DNA from: an uncultured Oscillibacter sp.
GTDB lineage: Bacteria > Bacillota > Clostridia > Oscillospirales > Oscillospiraceae
Length of the DNA stretch: 16,021 nucleotides
Direction: 5' to 3'
Assembly: GCA_900551885.1 (NCBI GenBank)
Contig: URXS01000041.1
Coordinates: forward strand, 1-16,021
How positions within the stretch are numbered: position 1 is the first letter of the stretch; every line of letters starts with the position of its first letter. Shown here piece after piece: positions 6,333 through 13,051 of the stretch. A model generated the notes under the pieces. It did no database searches and had not been told where the DNA came from. It worked only from the letters and a program-made list of their open reading frames with translations. The position numbers were made by a program, and so were the translations under genes.

Positions 6333-8021
6333 TTACCGGCGGATGAATTGGATGTTGGCATCCACCTTGGTGGTCGTGCCGTCGCCGATACCGGCGATGG
6401 GGCAACTGCTGGAGAACTGCCAGTAGTCCATCTGATAGTACAATGTGGGATACAGGCTGGTCGAAGACGTGCTCTTGTACTCCGGATACCAGCTCAGATA
6501 CGGCGCCAGGGCCCCCTGATCGTACTTGATGTAGCTGACGTACTGTCCGGCGTAGACCATGGCGTCATAACCGGCCTCCTCGATCCGCCGGCAGAAGGCA
6601 ATGGCGCAGGCAGTGGCCATCTCCGGCGTGGTGCCGTAGACCCGGTAGGTGGAGTCGTGCATCTCCCAGTCGTAGGCCACGGGGCCGTTAATCTCATGGC
6701 CCTCCAGCAAGTCCAGGACGAACTCCGCCTCCTCGATGGCCTCCTCCACAGTGATGGCCTGGGCAAAGAAGTAGACACCGGTCTCGATGCCGGCGGCCAT
6801 GGCGCCCTCAATGTTTTGCTGATAGAAAGCGTCGGCATTCAGGCCGCCGGTAGAGTAACCCCGCAGACCGATGCGGACCATGGCAAATTCCACGCCGTCG
6901 TTACGGACGGCCTGCCAATCAATGGTGTTGTTGACGCACGCCCGGTTCTGGTAGGCAGACACATCGATGCCGAAGCGAGTGTCAAACTCCCGGCCCACAT
7001 ACTCCAGCCGCCCCGGGTGCTCCGTGCTCCAGACAAAGTCCCCCTGAGACAACTGGTTCTCCTCCACCCCGGCATAGATGGGAATCTGCTGGTTGCTGTA
7101 AGTGATGAACTGGCCGGTGGTGGGAGAAGGCGTGTAAATTTCACTGGGCTGGATGCCGGGAGACACGGGGGTGCTGGGATCAGGCGGATTCTCAGAAGTC
7201 CCGGGCTCCTCAGTTTCCCCGGGGATATCCACCACCGTCAGCTCCACACCGCTGAGATTCTGAATCGTGCCAGCTACATTGACCCGCTCCAGTACCACGG
7301 CCCCGGAGACACCCGGCGCCAGGATCAGGTCGCCGGCCACGGTCAGATCCTTCAGGTAGGCTCCATCTGTGGCGTTGATCATCAACGTACCATTCACGGT
7401 ACCGGTGTAGACGGTACTCTCCTGACCCAGCGTATTGATCATGTTATTGAGGATATTGACGATCTCCGCCCGGGTGATGGGCTCCGTGGGGCGGAAGCGG
7501 CCGTCGGGGCAGTCGGTGATGTAGCCCCGGGCGGTCATCTCCGCCACGGGCGCCTGGGCATAGGAGGCCACATTGGCGGCGTCGCTGTAGCTCAGGGCTG
7601 TAGAGGTGCCGGTGATACCGAAGGCCCGGGCGATCATAGTCACAGCCTGCTGGCGGGTAATGGTGTCCCCTGCCAGGGCCTTGCCGCCGTTGCCCAGATA
7701 CACGCCGGCCGCGTGGAGTTTCAGGATCTCCTGCTCCCAGTAAGTACCCGCCGTGTCAGAGAACGTATTCGCCGGGGAGATGGCCTGGAACTTCAAAAAC
7801 CGGTCCAGAATCCCGGCAAAAGCCCCTCGTGTAATACTGTTGTCTGGCCGGAAGGTACCGTCCTCATATCCCTGGATGATACCGTACTCCTGGCTCCACT
7901 TGTCGATAGCGCTCTCTGCCCAATGTCCGGTAGTATCGGAGAAGGCGGCACCTGCCGGCAAATACATGCCCGCCGCCAGAGCCAGCGCCGTCAGCGCCGC
8001 CGCAATGCGTTTTCTTCTCAT
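6333..8021 (-). CDS. S-layer-anchored GH25 lysozyme (three SLH domains plus GH25)
   Basis: A 562-residue secreted protein. Residues 1-25 are a signal peptide (MRRKRIAAALTALALAAG, cleavage after GA). Three SLH domains follow, about 26-85, 86-147 and 148-200, each with a FSD/YSD-type start and an ITR motif (ITRGAF, ITRQQA, ITRAEI); such domains bind pyruvylated cell-wall polymer. Residues 205-265 are a Val/Thr-rich beta-like segment and 266-300 a Pro/Glu/Ser linker. Residues 349-562 are a GH25 muramidase: GIDVSAYQN with Asp353, and GPVAYDWEMHD with Asp451 and Glu453, the expected catalytic DxE. It would cleave peptidoglycan glycan strands at the cell surface. It is a single-gene unit with its own promoter, leader hairpin and terminator. 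AAAGGAAA precedes the ATG. Confidence 0.93.
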   Translation of the reverse strand: MRRKRIAAALTALALAAGMYLPAGAAFSDTTGHWAESAIDKWSQEYGIIQGYEDGTFRPDNSITRGAFAGILDRFLKFQAISPANTFSDTAGTYWEQEILKLHAAGVYLGNGGKALAGDTITRQQAVTMIARAFGITGTSTALSYSDAANVASYAQAPVAEMTARGYITDCPDGRFRPTEPITRAEIVNILNNMINTLGQESTVYTGTVNGTLMINATDGAYLKDLTVAGDLILAPGVSGAVVLERVNVAGTIQNLSGVELTVVDIPGETEEPGTSENPPDPSTPVSPGIQPSEIYTPSPTTGQFITYSNQQIPIYAGVEENQLSQGDFVWSTEHPGRLEYVGREFDTRFGIDVSAYQNRACVNNTIDWQAVRNDGVEFAMVRIGLRGYSTGGLNADAFYQQNIEGAMAAGIETGVYFFAQAITVEEAIEEAEFVLDLLEGHEINGPVAYDWEMHDSTYRVYGTTPEMATACAIAFCRRIEEAGYDAMVYAGQYVSYIKYDQGALAPYLSWYPEYKSTSSTSLYPTLYYQMDYWQFSSSCPIAGIGDGTTTKVDANIQFIRR

Positions 8022-8063
8022 GGCTGGTGTTTCCTTTCGTCAAGATTCGACGCCATGCGCCTG

Positions 8064-8093
8064 AAAAAAGAGGCTCCACCCATAGGAAGCCTC
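8064..8093 (-). terminator. Terminator-like hairpin in the leader of the GH25 gene (possible attenuator)
   Basis: On the minus strand GAGGCTTCC...GGAGCCTC (about 9 bp with a bulge and a G-U pair) is followed directly by six T (8069-8064). It lies downstream of the GH25 promoter and 42 bp before the start codon, so transcripts would meet it at about +10 to +40. Confidence 0.6.
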
Positions 8094-8109
8094 ACTTTAT
8101 TTGGTTTAC

Positions 8110-8138
8110 ATATTACCATACCCGCTCTCCCCTGTCAA
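8110..8138 (-). promoter_or_regulatory. Sigma-A promoter of the GH25 gene
   Basis: Consensus TTGACA (8138-8133), 17-bp spacer, TAATAT (8115-8110) with an extended TGG. The transcript start is near 8103. Confidence 0.8.
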
Positions 8139-8176
8139 CCGCCGGTATCCTTCAGGCGGAGATTTCCAGAAAAAAC

Positions 8177-8214
8177 ATCAAAAAGCCGCCCGTGCGGAGA
8201 GCATGGGCGGCTTT
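8177..8214 (-). terminator. Rho-independent terminator downstream of glmS
   Basis: A 14-bp stem, AAAGCCGCCCGTGC (8182-8195) against 8201-8214 with one G-U pair and a 5-nt loop, followed on the minus strand by TTTTTGATGTTTTTT. It comes directly after the duplicated glmS end, about 210 bp beyond the functional glmS stop, suggesting that the duplicate marks where glmS originally ended. Confidence 0.88.
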
Positions 8215-8222
8215 GCATTGAT

Positions 8223-8282
8223 TCCACAGTGACGGATTTTGCCAGGTTTCGGGGCTTGTCGATGTCACAGCCTCTTTGCAGC
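8223..8282 (-). pseudogene. Duplicated 3' end of glmS (60 bp, non-functional copy)
   Basis: These 60 bases repeat the last 60 coding bases of glmS (8428-8487) with one mismatch, and still encode LQRGCDIDKPRNLAKSVTVE in frame. Identity stops sharply inside the last Glu codon on one side and just after LQRGC on the other. Here the codon after Glu is TCA, where the functional copy has TGA. The copy lacks a start and lies between the palindromic insert and the glmS terminator. See the paired copy and findings. Confidence 0.9.
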
Positions 8283-8427
8283 ACCCCCCACAAAAGCTCC
8301 GCTTTTGCGGGAACCCCACATTTGACTCGAATTGTCCAAAGTGAATTTGGCCAATTTGAAGGTTTTGCTGTGCAAAACGCTTCACGCGCCACCTGGCGCG
8401 TTGTGGCACTGCCAGATGTGAGCTCAC
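8283..8427. repeat. Palindrome-rich 145-bp insert between the two glmS 3' ends
   Basis: Consecutive inverted repeats: CCCACAAAAGC-TCC-GCTTTTGCGGG (8287-8311, one mismatch), CCAAA-GTGAA-TTTGG (8336-8350), TTGGCCAA (8347-8354), GTTTTGC-TGT-GCAAAAC (8362-8378), ACGCGCCA-CC-TGGCGCGT (8384-8401), TGGCA-C-TGCCA (8404-8414) and GTGAGCTCAC (8418-8427), the last covering the glmS stop. No ORF or transposase is seen. The layout resembles a REP/BIME-type extragenic element or a non-autonomous mobile element. No terminal inverted repeats were identified. Confidence 0.65.
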
Positions 8428-10262
8428 TCCACAGTGACGGATTTTGCCAGGTTCCGGGGCTTGTCGATGTCACAGCCTCTTTGCAGCGCCACATAGTAAG
8501 CGAAGAGCTGCAGGGGCACCACGCCCAGAGAGGGCTGGAGAACCGGATGCACCTCCGGCACGGCGATGACGCCGTCGGCGGTTTTGGCCATCTTCTCCCG
8601 GAAGGGCTCGGTGGTCAGTGCCAGTACCTCGGCACCCCGGGCTTTTACCTCCACCACGTTGCTCATGGCCTTGTCGAACAGCGGTGTATAGGTGCCCAGA
8701 GCCACCACCAGGGTCCCCTCCTCGATCAGAGAGATGGTACCGTGCTTCAGCTCGCCGGAGGCGTATGCCTCCGAGTGGATGTAGCTGATCTCCTTCAGCT
8801 TCAGGGAGCCCTCCAGACCCATGGCATAGTCCAGGTTCCGGCCAATGAAGAAGATGGAATCGTGGTTGAAATAGCGGGAGGCAAAATAGGGGATCTCCTC
8901 TGTGTGCTCCAGAAACCGCTGCATCAGGTCCGGCAGGGTCTGGACCTGAGTGACAATGGTATCGTACTCCGCAGCGTCCACGGTGCCTAGCAGATCAGCC
9001 AGGTACAGCCCCACCAGGTCCATCAGCACCAACTGAGTGGAATAGGCCTTGGTGGTGGCCACGGCGATCTCCGGGCCGGCCCAGGTATAGAGCACATCAT
9101 CAGCCTCCCGAGCGATGGAGGAGCCCACCACGTTGACGATGGCCAGGGTCCTGCCGCCCCGGCGCTTGGCCTCCCGCATGGCGGCCATGGTGTCCAGGGT
9201 CTCGCCGGACTGGCTGATGACGATCACCAGCGTCCGCTCATCCACCAGCGGGTCGCAGTAGCGGAACTCGCTGGCCAGCACCACCTCCACCGGGCGGCGC
9301 AGCAGCTTTTCCCAGTTGTACTTGCTGACCATACCCACGTGGTAGCTGGACCCGCAGGCAATGACGAAAATACGGGAGATGTTCCGGACATAGTCCTCCG
9401 GCAGATGCAGGTCATCCAGCACCACGCGCCCGTCCCGGATGCGGGGAGAGACGGTCTTGCGAATGGCCTCCGGCTGCTCCATGATCTCCTTGAGCATGAA
9501 GTGGGGATAGCCCCCCTTCTCCGCCGCGGATACATCCCAGTCCACCTGGCTGCGCTTCTTCTCCACCGGCACCAGCTCGTCGTCGAACACGTCCACGGAA
9601 TCGGCGGTCAGCACCGCGATCTCCCCGTCGTCCATGTAGCTGACGGTGCGGGTGTATTTCAGCACCGCCGTCACGTCGGAGGCGATGAAGTTGCACCCAT
9701 CCCCGTAACCGATGATCAGGGGACTGTCCTTCCGGGCGGCGATCAGGGCGTTGGGATAGTCGGCGCAGATGATGCCGAAGGCATAGGAGCCCTCGATCCG
9801 CCGCAGGCAGCGGCCCACAGCCTCCAGCATATTGCCGCACTCATTGTAGTGGAACTCCAGCAACTGGGCCACCACCTCCGAGTCCGTATCGGACTGAAAG
9901 GTAACCCCCTGCTTCAACAGGTGCTCCTTCAGCTCCAGGTAGTTTTCAATGATGCCGTTGTGCACCAGGGCGATCCGCCCGTTCTCACTGACGTGAGGAT
10001 GAGCGTTGATGTCGTTGGGTTCCCCGTGAGTGGCCCAGCGGGTGTGGCCGATACCCAAGGTCCCCTCCAGGTCGGCGCCACCGTGGATCATATCGGAGAG
10101 CACCTTCAGCCGGCCCTTGGCCTTTTTCACCTGAAGCCCCTTCGTCTCGGACCGCACCGCCACACCGGCGGAGTCGTAGCCCCGGTACTCCATCCGTGCC
10201 AAGCCGTCCAGCAAGATCGGAGCGGCCTGCTCCCAGCCCACAAATCCAATGATTCCGCACAT
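8424..10262 (-). CDS. glmS: Glutamine-fructose-6-phosphate aminotransferase (isomerizing)
   Basis: A 612-residue enzyme making glucosamine-6-phosphate from fructose-6-phosphate and glutamine, the entry to peptidoglycan amino sugars. The N-terminal glutaminase domain starts MCGIIGFVG, so Cys2 becomes the N-terminal nucleophile, and continues with EYRGYDSAGVAV and TRWATHGEPNDINAHPH. Two SIS sugar-isomerase domains follow, with CGSSYHVGM, SQSGETLDT and SEAYASGELKHGTISLIEEG. The C-terminus RNLAKSVTVE is canonical. The start at 10262 is fixed by the Cys and by AGGAGGAA upstream; a longer frame to 10340 reads into the ribozyme. The last 60 bases are repeated at 8223-8282, so this C-terminus may be a replacement copy. 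Expression is controlled by the glmS ribozyme in the leader. Confidence 0.98.
   Translation of the reverse strand: MCGIIGFVGWEQAAPILLDGLARMEYRGYDSAGVAVRSETKGLQVKKAKGRLKVLSDMIHGGADLEGTLGIGHTRWATHGEPNDINAHPHVSENGRIALVHNGIIENYLELKEHLLKQGVTFQSDTDSEVVAQLLEFHYNECGNMLEAVGRCLRRIEGSYAFGIICADYPNALIAARKDSPLIIGYGDGCNFIASDVTAVLKYTRTVSYMDDGEIAVLTADSVDVFDDELVPVEKKRSQVDWDVSAAEKGGYPHFMLKEIMEQPEAIRKTVSPRIRDGRVVLDDLHLPEDYVRNISRIFVIACGSSYHVGMVSKYNWEKLLRRPVEVVLASEFRYCDPLVDERTLVIVISQSGETLDTMAAMREAKRRGGRTLAIVNVVGSSIAREADDVLYTWAGPEIAVATTKAYSTQLVLMDLVGLYLADLLGTVDAAEYDTIVTQVQTLPDLMQRFLEHTEEIPYFASRYFNHDSIFFIGRNLDYAMGLEGSLKLKEISYIHSEAYASGELKHGTISLIEEGTLVVALGTYTPLFDKAMSNVVEVKARGAEVLALTTEPFREKMAKTADGVIAVPEVHPVLQPSLGVVPLQLFAYYVALQRGCDIDKPRNLAKSVTVE
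8428..8487. repeat. Direct repeat, glmS-resident copy
   Basis: Partner of 8223-8282: 59 of 60 bases identical, starts 205 bp apart. It codes the last 20 residues of the functional GlmS. Confidence 0.9.
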
Positions 10263-10333
10263 ATATAAAAGTTCCTCCTGAATGATTCTAATCTGCAAGA
10301 GGCCGAACGCGCAGCCGTCCGTCCCTCTCCCCG

Positions 10334-10484
10334 CGGTCACGATCCCTTTGTTCCGCGGTTGCCCGCGCGTTTTCCAGACCGTGTTTCGCGCCCGCGGGCG
10401 CGGAGGGGCATCCGCCGAATGCTTCGATACTCCCCTCTCCTCGTCATCCTGTAAAGTATTTTCCCGTTACAGGACCAGGCGCTT
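10334..10484 (-). ncRNA. glmS ribozyme (glucosamine-6-phosphate-activated self-cleaving riboswitch)
   Basis: The leader carries the conserved core: AGCGCC (10483-10478) with cleavage expected between A10483 and G10482; the TCCTGTAA/TTACAGGA helix; TGACGAGG; GGGGAGTATCGAA and TTCGGCGGATGCCCC; and a 3' part with GGAACAAAGGGATCGTGACC ending near 10335. These match the order and spacing of the B. subtilis and Thermoanaerobacter ribozymes as remembered. Glucosamine-6-phosphate acts as cofactor for cleavage, after which the glmS mRNA is degraded, giving product feedback. The ends are approximate, about 70 bp before the glmS start. Confidence 0.9.
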
Positions 10485-10566
10485 CTGATGGGCGCTGCCC
10501 ATGGTCCTCCTTTCCTTCTGCGCATCTGGTGAGATATGAAAACGCCCCCGTGGGGGCCGTATCCCC

Positions 10567-10596
10567 GTATGGAAACCCACCGCCGGAGCAATACTA
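10567..10596 (+). promoter_or_regulatory. Candidate sigma-G promoter of the DUF421 gene
   Basis: GTATG (10567-10571), 18-bp spacer, AATACTA (10590-10596). This fits the sigma-G pattern GHATR-N18-CATNHTA with one mismatch (A for C). The transcript would start at the edge of the AGGAGGTGA ribosome site, leaving a very short leader. No clear sigma-A promoter was found for this gene. Confidence 0.35.
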
Positions 10597-10617
10597 TCCG
10601 GCAGGAGGTGACCGCCT

Positions 10618-11301
10618 GTGATGACCGCCTTTGCCCGGGCCTTCATCCTGTACTTTCTCATTATGATCGGCCTGCGGCTGATGGGCAAGCGTCAGATCGG
10701 TGAACTGGAGCCCAGCGAGCTGGTACTGACCATGATGATCTCGGATCTGGCCACCGTCCCCATGCAGGACTTCGGCATCCCACTGCTGGCAGGCGTGGTG
10801 CCCATTCTGACGCTGTTGTCTCTGTCTTTGCTGTTAAGTCAATTATCTTTACACCACTTGCGGTTGCGTGCTCTAATCTGCGGCACCCCGGCCATATTGA
10901 TTGAAAAGGGCCGCATTTGTCAAACCGCCATGAAACAAAACCGCTACACCCTGGACGAGCTGCTGGAAGAGTTGCGGGAGCAGGGGTACAGCCGGGTGGC
11001 GGACGTGAAATACGCCGTGCTGGAGAACTCCGGCCAGTTGTCGGTCTTTCCCTGGACAGCCCAGCAGTCCCCCACCGCCCAACAGCTTGGGCTGGACCTT
11101 CAGGATGACGTGACGCTGCCCACGGTGATCATCAACGATGGACGGCTCCTGCGGCGGAATCTGACCGCCTGCGGCCGGGACGAGCAGTGGCTGAAAAAAC
11201 AGCTTGCCCGGGAAAAGGCCGCCTCTCCCCGTGAGGTCTTCCTGATGACGCTGGACGAGGACGGCACCGTATTCTGCGTGAAAAAGGAGCGGACATCATG
11301 A
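10618..11301 (+). CDS. DUF421 (YetF-like) membrane protein
   Basis: A 227-residue protein. Three hydrophobic segments (about 4-20, 33-50, 57-80) lead into a cytoplasmic DUF421 domain. Family signatures are LRLMGKRQIGELEPSELV (19-36), TVPMQDFGIPLLAG, GTPAILIEKG, LLEELREQGYSRVADVKYA and NSGQLSVFP. YetF-like proteins occur in many spore formers; some DUF421 proteins affect spore membrane and heat resistance, but no biochemical activity is assigned. The start could be GTG 10618 (9 nt after AGGAGG) or ATG 10621 (12 nt). It overlaps the next gene by ATGA, indicating translational coupling. Divergent from glmS. The family call is firm; a sporulation role is inference from the promoter-like sequence and relatives. 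Confidence 0.92.
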   Translation: MMTAFARAFILYFLIMIGLRLMGKRQIGELEPSELVLTMMISDLATVPMQDFGIPLLAGVVPILTLLSLSLLLSQLSLHHLRLRALICGTPAILIEKGRICQTAMKQNRYTLDELLEELREQGYSRVADVKYAVLENSGQLSVFPWTAQQSPTAQQLGLDLQDDVTLPTVIINDGRLLRRNLTACGRDEQWLKKQLAREKAASPREVFLMTLDEDGTVFCVKKERTS

Positions 11302-11678
11302 GGCCCTATCTCAAGCCCCTGGCGGTGCTGGCAGCCATACTGGCCTTTGCCCTGTGGAACGGTGCCACCATGACCAGCCACACAGACCGGTGGCGGGCGC
11401 AGTTGGAACAGGCGGATGCTCTGGCCCAGGCGGAGGAGTGGAGCCAGGCGGTGGATGTGCTGACGGACAGCTACGCCGACTGGTGCAGCCGGCAGACTTA
11501 CCTCCACATCGTCACAGAGCACGACGCCGTGGACGATGCCGAAGCCATGTACCGCCGTGCCATGGCCTTCGCCGCCACCCGGGAGATGACGGAATTCCGG
11601 GCGGAGCTGGCAGATCTGCGGGATCAGCTCCGGCTGCTGGCGGAGATGGAGCGGTTCAATGTGAAAAACGTTCTATAG
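11298..11678 (+). CDS. DUF4363 protein, membrane-anchored partner of the DUF421 gene
   Basis: A 126-residue protein with one N-terminal hydrophobic helix (about 6-22, LKPLAVLAAILAFALWNG) and a helical exposed part: QLEQADALAQAEEWSQAVDV (36-55), WCSRQTYLHIVTEHDAVDDA and a C-terminal leucine-rich helix. Length, topology and the W-x(n)-Y-LHIVTEHD-type stretch fit DUF4363, which commonly follows DUF421 genes in Clostridia. The ATG overlaps the DUF421 stop (ATGA). Its function is unknown; the helical exposed domain probably interacts with the DUF421 protein. It ends 8 bp from the nrdR stop on the other strand, with no terminator visible between. Confidence 0.82.
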   Translation: MRPYLKPLAVLAAILAFALWNGATMTSHTDRWRAQLEQADALAQAEEWSQAVDVLTDSYADWCSRQTYLHIVTEHDAVDDAEAMYRRAMAFAATREMTEFRAELADLRDQLRLLAEMERFNVKNVL

Positions 11679-11686
11679 AAGAGGTT

Positions 11687-12145
11687 TTACCGGTTGTCAG
11701 CCAGGAGCTTGTTCAGCTCCTCCATGAAGGTGTCGATGTCCTTGAACTGGCGGTAGACGGAGGCAAAGCGCACGTAGGCCACCTGGTCCACCTTCCGCAG
11801 CCGCTCCATGACCTTTTCACCGATGGCCTCGGTGCTGATCTCCCGGTCCATGGAATTCTGGAGATCCTGCTCGATCTCCCCGGCGATCCGCTCCAGCTCC
11901 GCCAGGGGCACCGGCCGCTTCTCACAGGCCCGGATCATGCCGCCCAGGACTTTGCGCCGGTCGAAGCTCTGGCGGCTGCCATCCTTTTTGACCACCACCA
12001 TGGGCAGGCTCTCCACTGTCTCATAGGTGGTGAACCGCTTGCCGCAGGACAGGCACTCCCGCCGGCGGCGGATGCTGCTGTTCTCATCAGCGGGACGGGA
12101 ATCAATGACCTTGCTCTCACTGTATCCGCAATAGGGGCATTTCAT
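11687..12145 (-). CDS. nrdR: Transcriptional repressor NrdR
   Basis: A 152-residue protein, the family's usual length. It starts MKCPYCGYSESKVIDSRPAD; Cys3, Cys6, Cys31 and Cys34 (CLSCGKRFTTYE) form the zinc ribbon that binds DNA. The ATP-cone begins with VVVKKDGSRQSFDRRKVLGG (50-69) and continues to about 140. NrdR senses ATP/dATP and represses ribonucleotide reductase genes at paired NrdR boxes. GGGAGG precedes the ATG by six bases; longer upstream reading frames lack similarity. A leader of about 165 nt separates it from its promoter. No NrdR box was recognised here, and no reductase gene is nearby. Confidence 0.97.
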   Translation of the reverse strand: MKCPYCGYSESKVIDSRPADENSSIRRRRECLSCGKRFTTYETVESLPMVVVKKDGSRQSFDRRKVLGGMIRACEKRPVPLAELERIAGEIEQDLQNSMDREISTEAIGEKVMERLRKVDQVAYVRFASVYRQFKDIDTFMEELNKLLADNR

Positions 12146-12313
12146 GGCTGACCTCCCGATTATCGCCGGCAATGCTCCGCCGGCAGTCTCTCTCCGGGGT
12201 GATCCAGGGTAGGCCCGGATGCAAGCGGTCCCAAACCAGCCGCCCGTACCTCTGACCGGGATATTTTTCCCGGTTCCGGGGCCGGACGCAAGATGTGGTG
12301 CCTGCTTGGGGGT

Positions 12314-12319
12314 ATTATA
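12314..12319 (-). promoter_or_regulatory. Extended -10 element of the nrdR promoter
   Basis: TGTGG followed by consensus TATAAT on the minus strand. No good -35 is found 16-18 bp upstream; the extended -10 probably compensates. The leader from about 12307 to 12146 contains an ACCGGGA-AAAATA-TCCCGGT hairpin (about 12254-12273) without a T run, and a repeated TGCCGGCG near the ribosome site. Confidence 0.6.
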
Positions 12320-12380
12320 CCACACCTTTTGTGAATATGGTATACATAATTTATCTCTCCGTGGTCTTTTTCCGCGGCTT

Positions 12381-12905
12381 TTACAGCACCGGCTGCTCTT
12401 TCCCGTCAAAGGCGAACACCAGATACCGTTCCCCCCGGATCCGCCGGGGCTGGGCAAAGCAGAACAGCGGTGTCAGCGGCAGGGGCCGCCGGGAATCGTA
12501 AGGCACCGCCAGCAGCAACCTCTCTCTCTCCCGCCGCCACAGCGTTCCTTCCACACCCCGCAGCCGCTCCCGCAGGCCGGGAGAGCGGAACAGCGCGTCA
12601 CCCTCCGCCGCAGCCCAATCCGTTTCACTCTCATTCGGTGCCGCCGCCGGACGCACCTCGCCGCGAAGCAGCCGCCCGACCGGGGCGGTCATACGATGGG
12701 AAAAGCGGCGGCTGATGACGCCCACGCCCTTCTGGGGCTCCAGAACGCCCAACCGCAGCTCTCCCCGGTCTCCCACTACCCAGGCACACCACAGACCCTC
12801 CTCCGGCAGGGTGCAGCAGGCCGAAAAGCAGGTGTACAGTGCCTCCCGCTCTGCCGTCAGCTCGCCCACGGCTTTCTCCTTCCACAGCAACGGAAACTTG
12901 TCCAT
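12381..12905 (-). CDS. Hypothetical protein, 174 residues
   Basis: No family was recognised. The protein begins MDKFPLLWKEKAVGELTAER, has no signal peptide or membrane helix, and is rich in Arg, Leu and Glu. Short aromatic/hydrophobic strands (GLWCAWVVGDRGELRLGVLE; YLVFAFDG near the C-terminus) suggest an alpha/beta cytosolic domain. Two Cys lie close together near residue 26-31 (CFSACC). AAAGGAG is six bases before the ATG, supporting translation. A strong intrinsic terminator ends 15 bp upstream of the start codon, leaving no room for a promoter, so expression probably depends on readthrough from the secreted-protein gene upstream. nrdR follows behind its own promoter. Confidence 0.7.
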   Translation of the reverse strand: MDKFPLLWKEKAVGELTAEREALYTCFSACCTLPEEGLWCAWVVGDRGELRLGVLEPQKGVGVISRRFSHRMTAPVGRLLRGEVRPAAAPNESETDWAAAEGDALFRSPGLRERLRGVEGTLWRRERERLLLAVPYDSRRPLPLTPLFCFAQPRRIRGERYLVFAFDGKEQPVL

Positions 12906-12920
12906 ACCCCGCTCCTTTCC

Positions 12921-12961
12921 AAAAAAACGCCCGTCTGCGCAATCCTATGCGCAGGCGGGCG
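12921..12961 (-). terminator. Rho-independent terminator between the secreted-protein gene and the hypothetical gene
   Basis: A 14-bp stem, CGCCCGTCTGCGCA (12928-12941) against 12948-12961 with one G-U pair and a 6-nt loop, followed on the minus strand by seven T. The T run passes directly into the ribosome site of the next gene. Confidence 0.9.
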
Positions 12962-13051
12962 CTGGTATGCAAACAAGCCCTCGTGCCAGGGCGGCAGGTG
13001 GACAGCGGCTGGCTCCGGACAAGCCGGATCCGCCGGTAAATCCCCCAAATC

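Noticed and set aside
8022..8427. Insertion sequence in the glmS-GH25 interval
   Set aside because: No transposase ORF, no terminal inverted repeats with short target duplication; the 60-bp duplication is far longer than IS target repeats.
6189..8990. A 933-residue plus-strand open frame opposite GH25 and glmS
   Set aside because: It is antisense to two clearly conserved genes, lacks a ribosome site and any recognisable domain, and is long only because of GC-rich codon bias.
10591..10619. Minus-strand TAGTAT as the glmS -10
   Set aside because: Only four of six bases match and no -35 is found at 16-18 bp.
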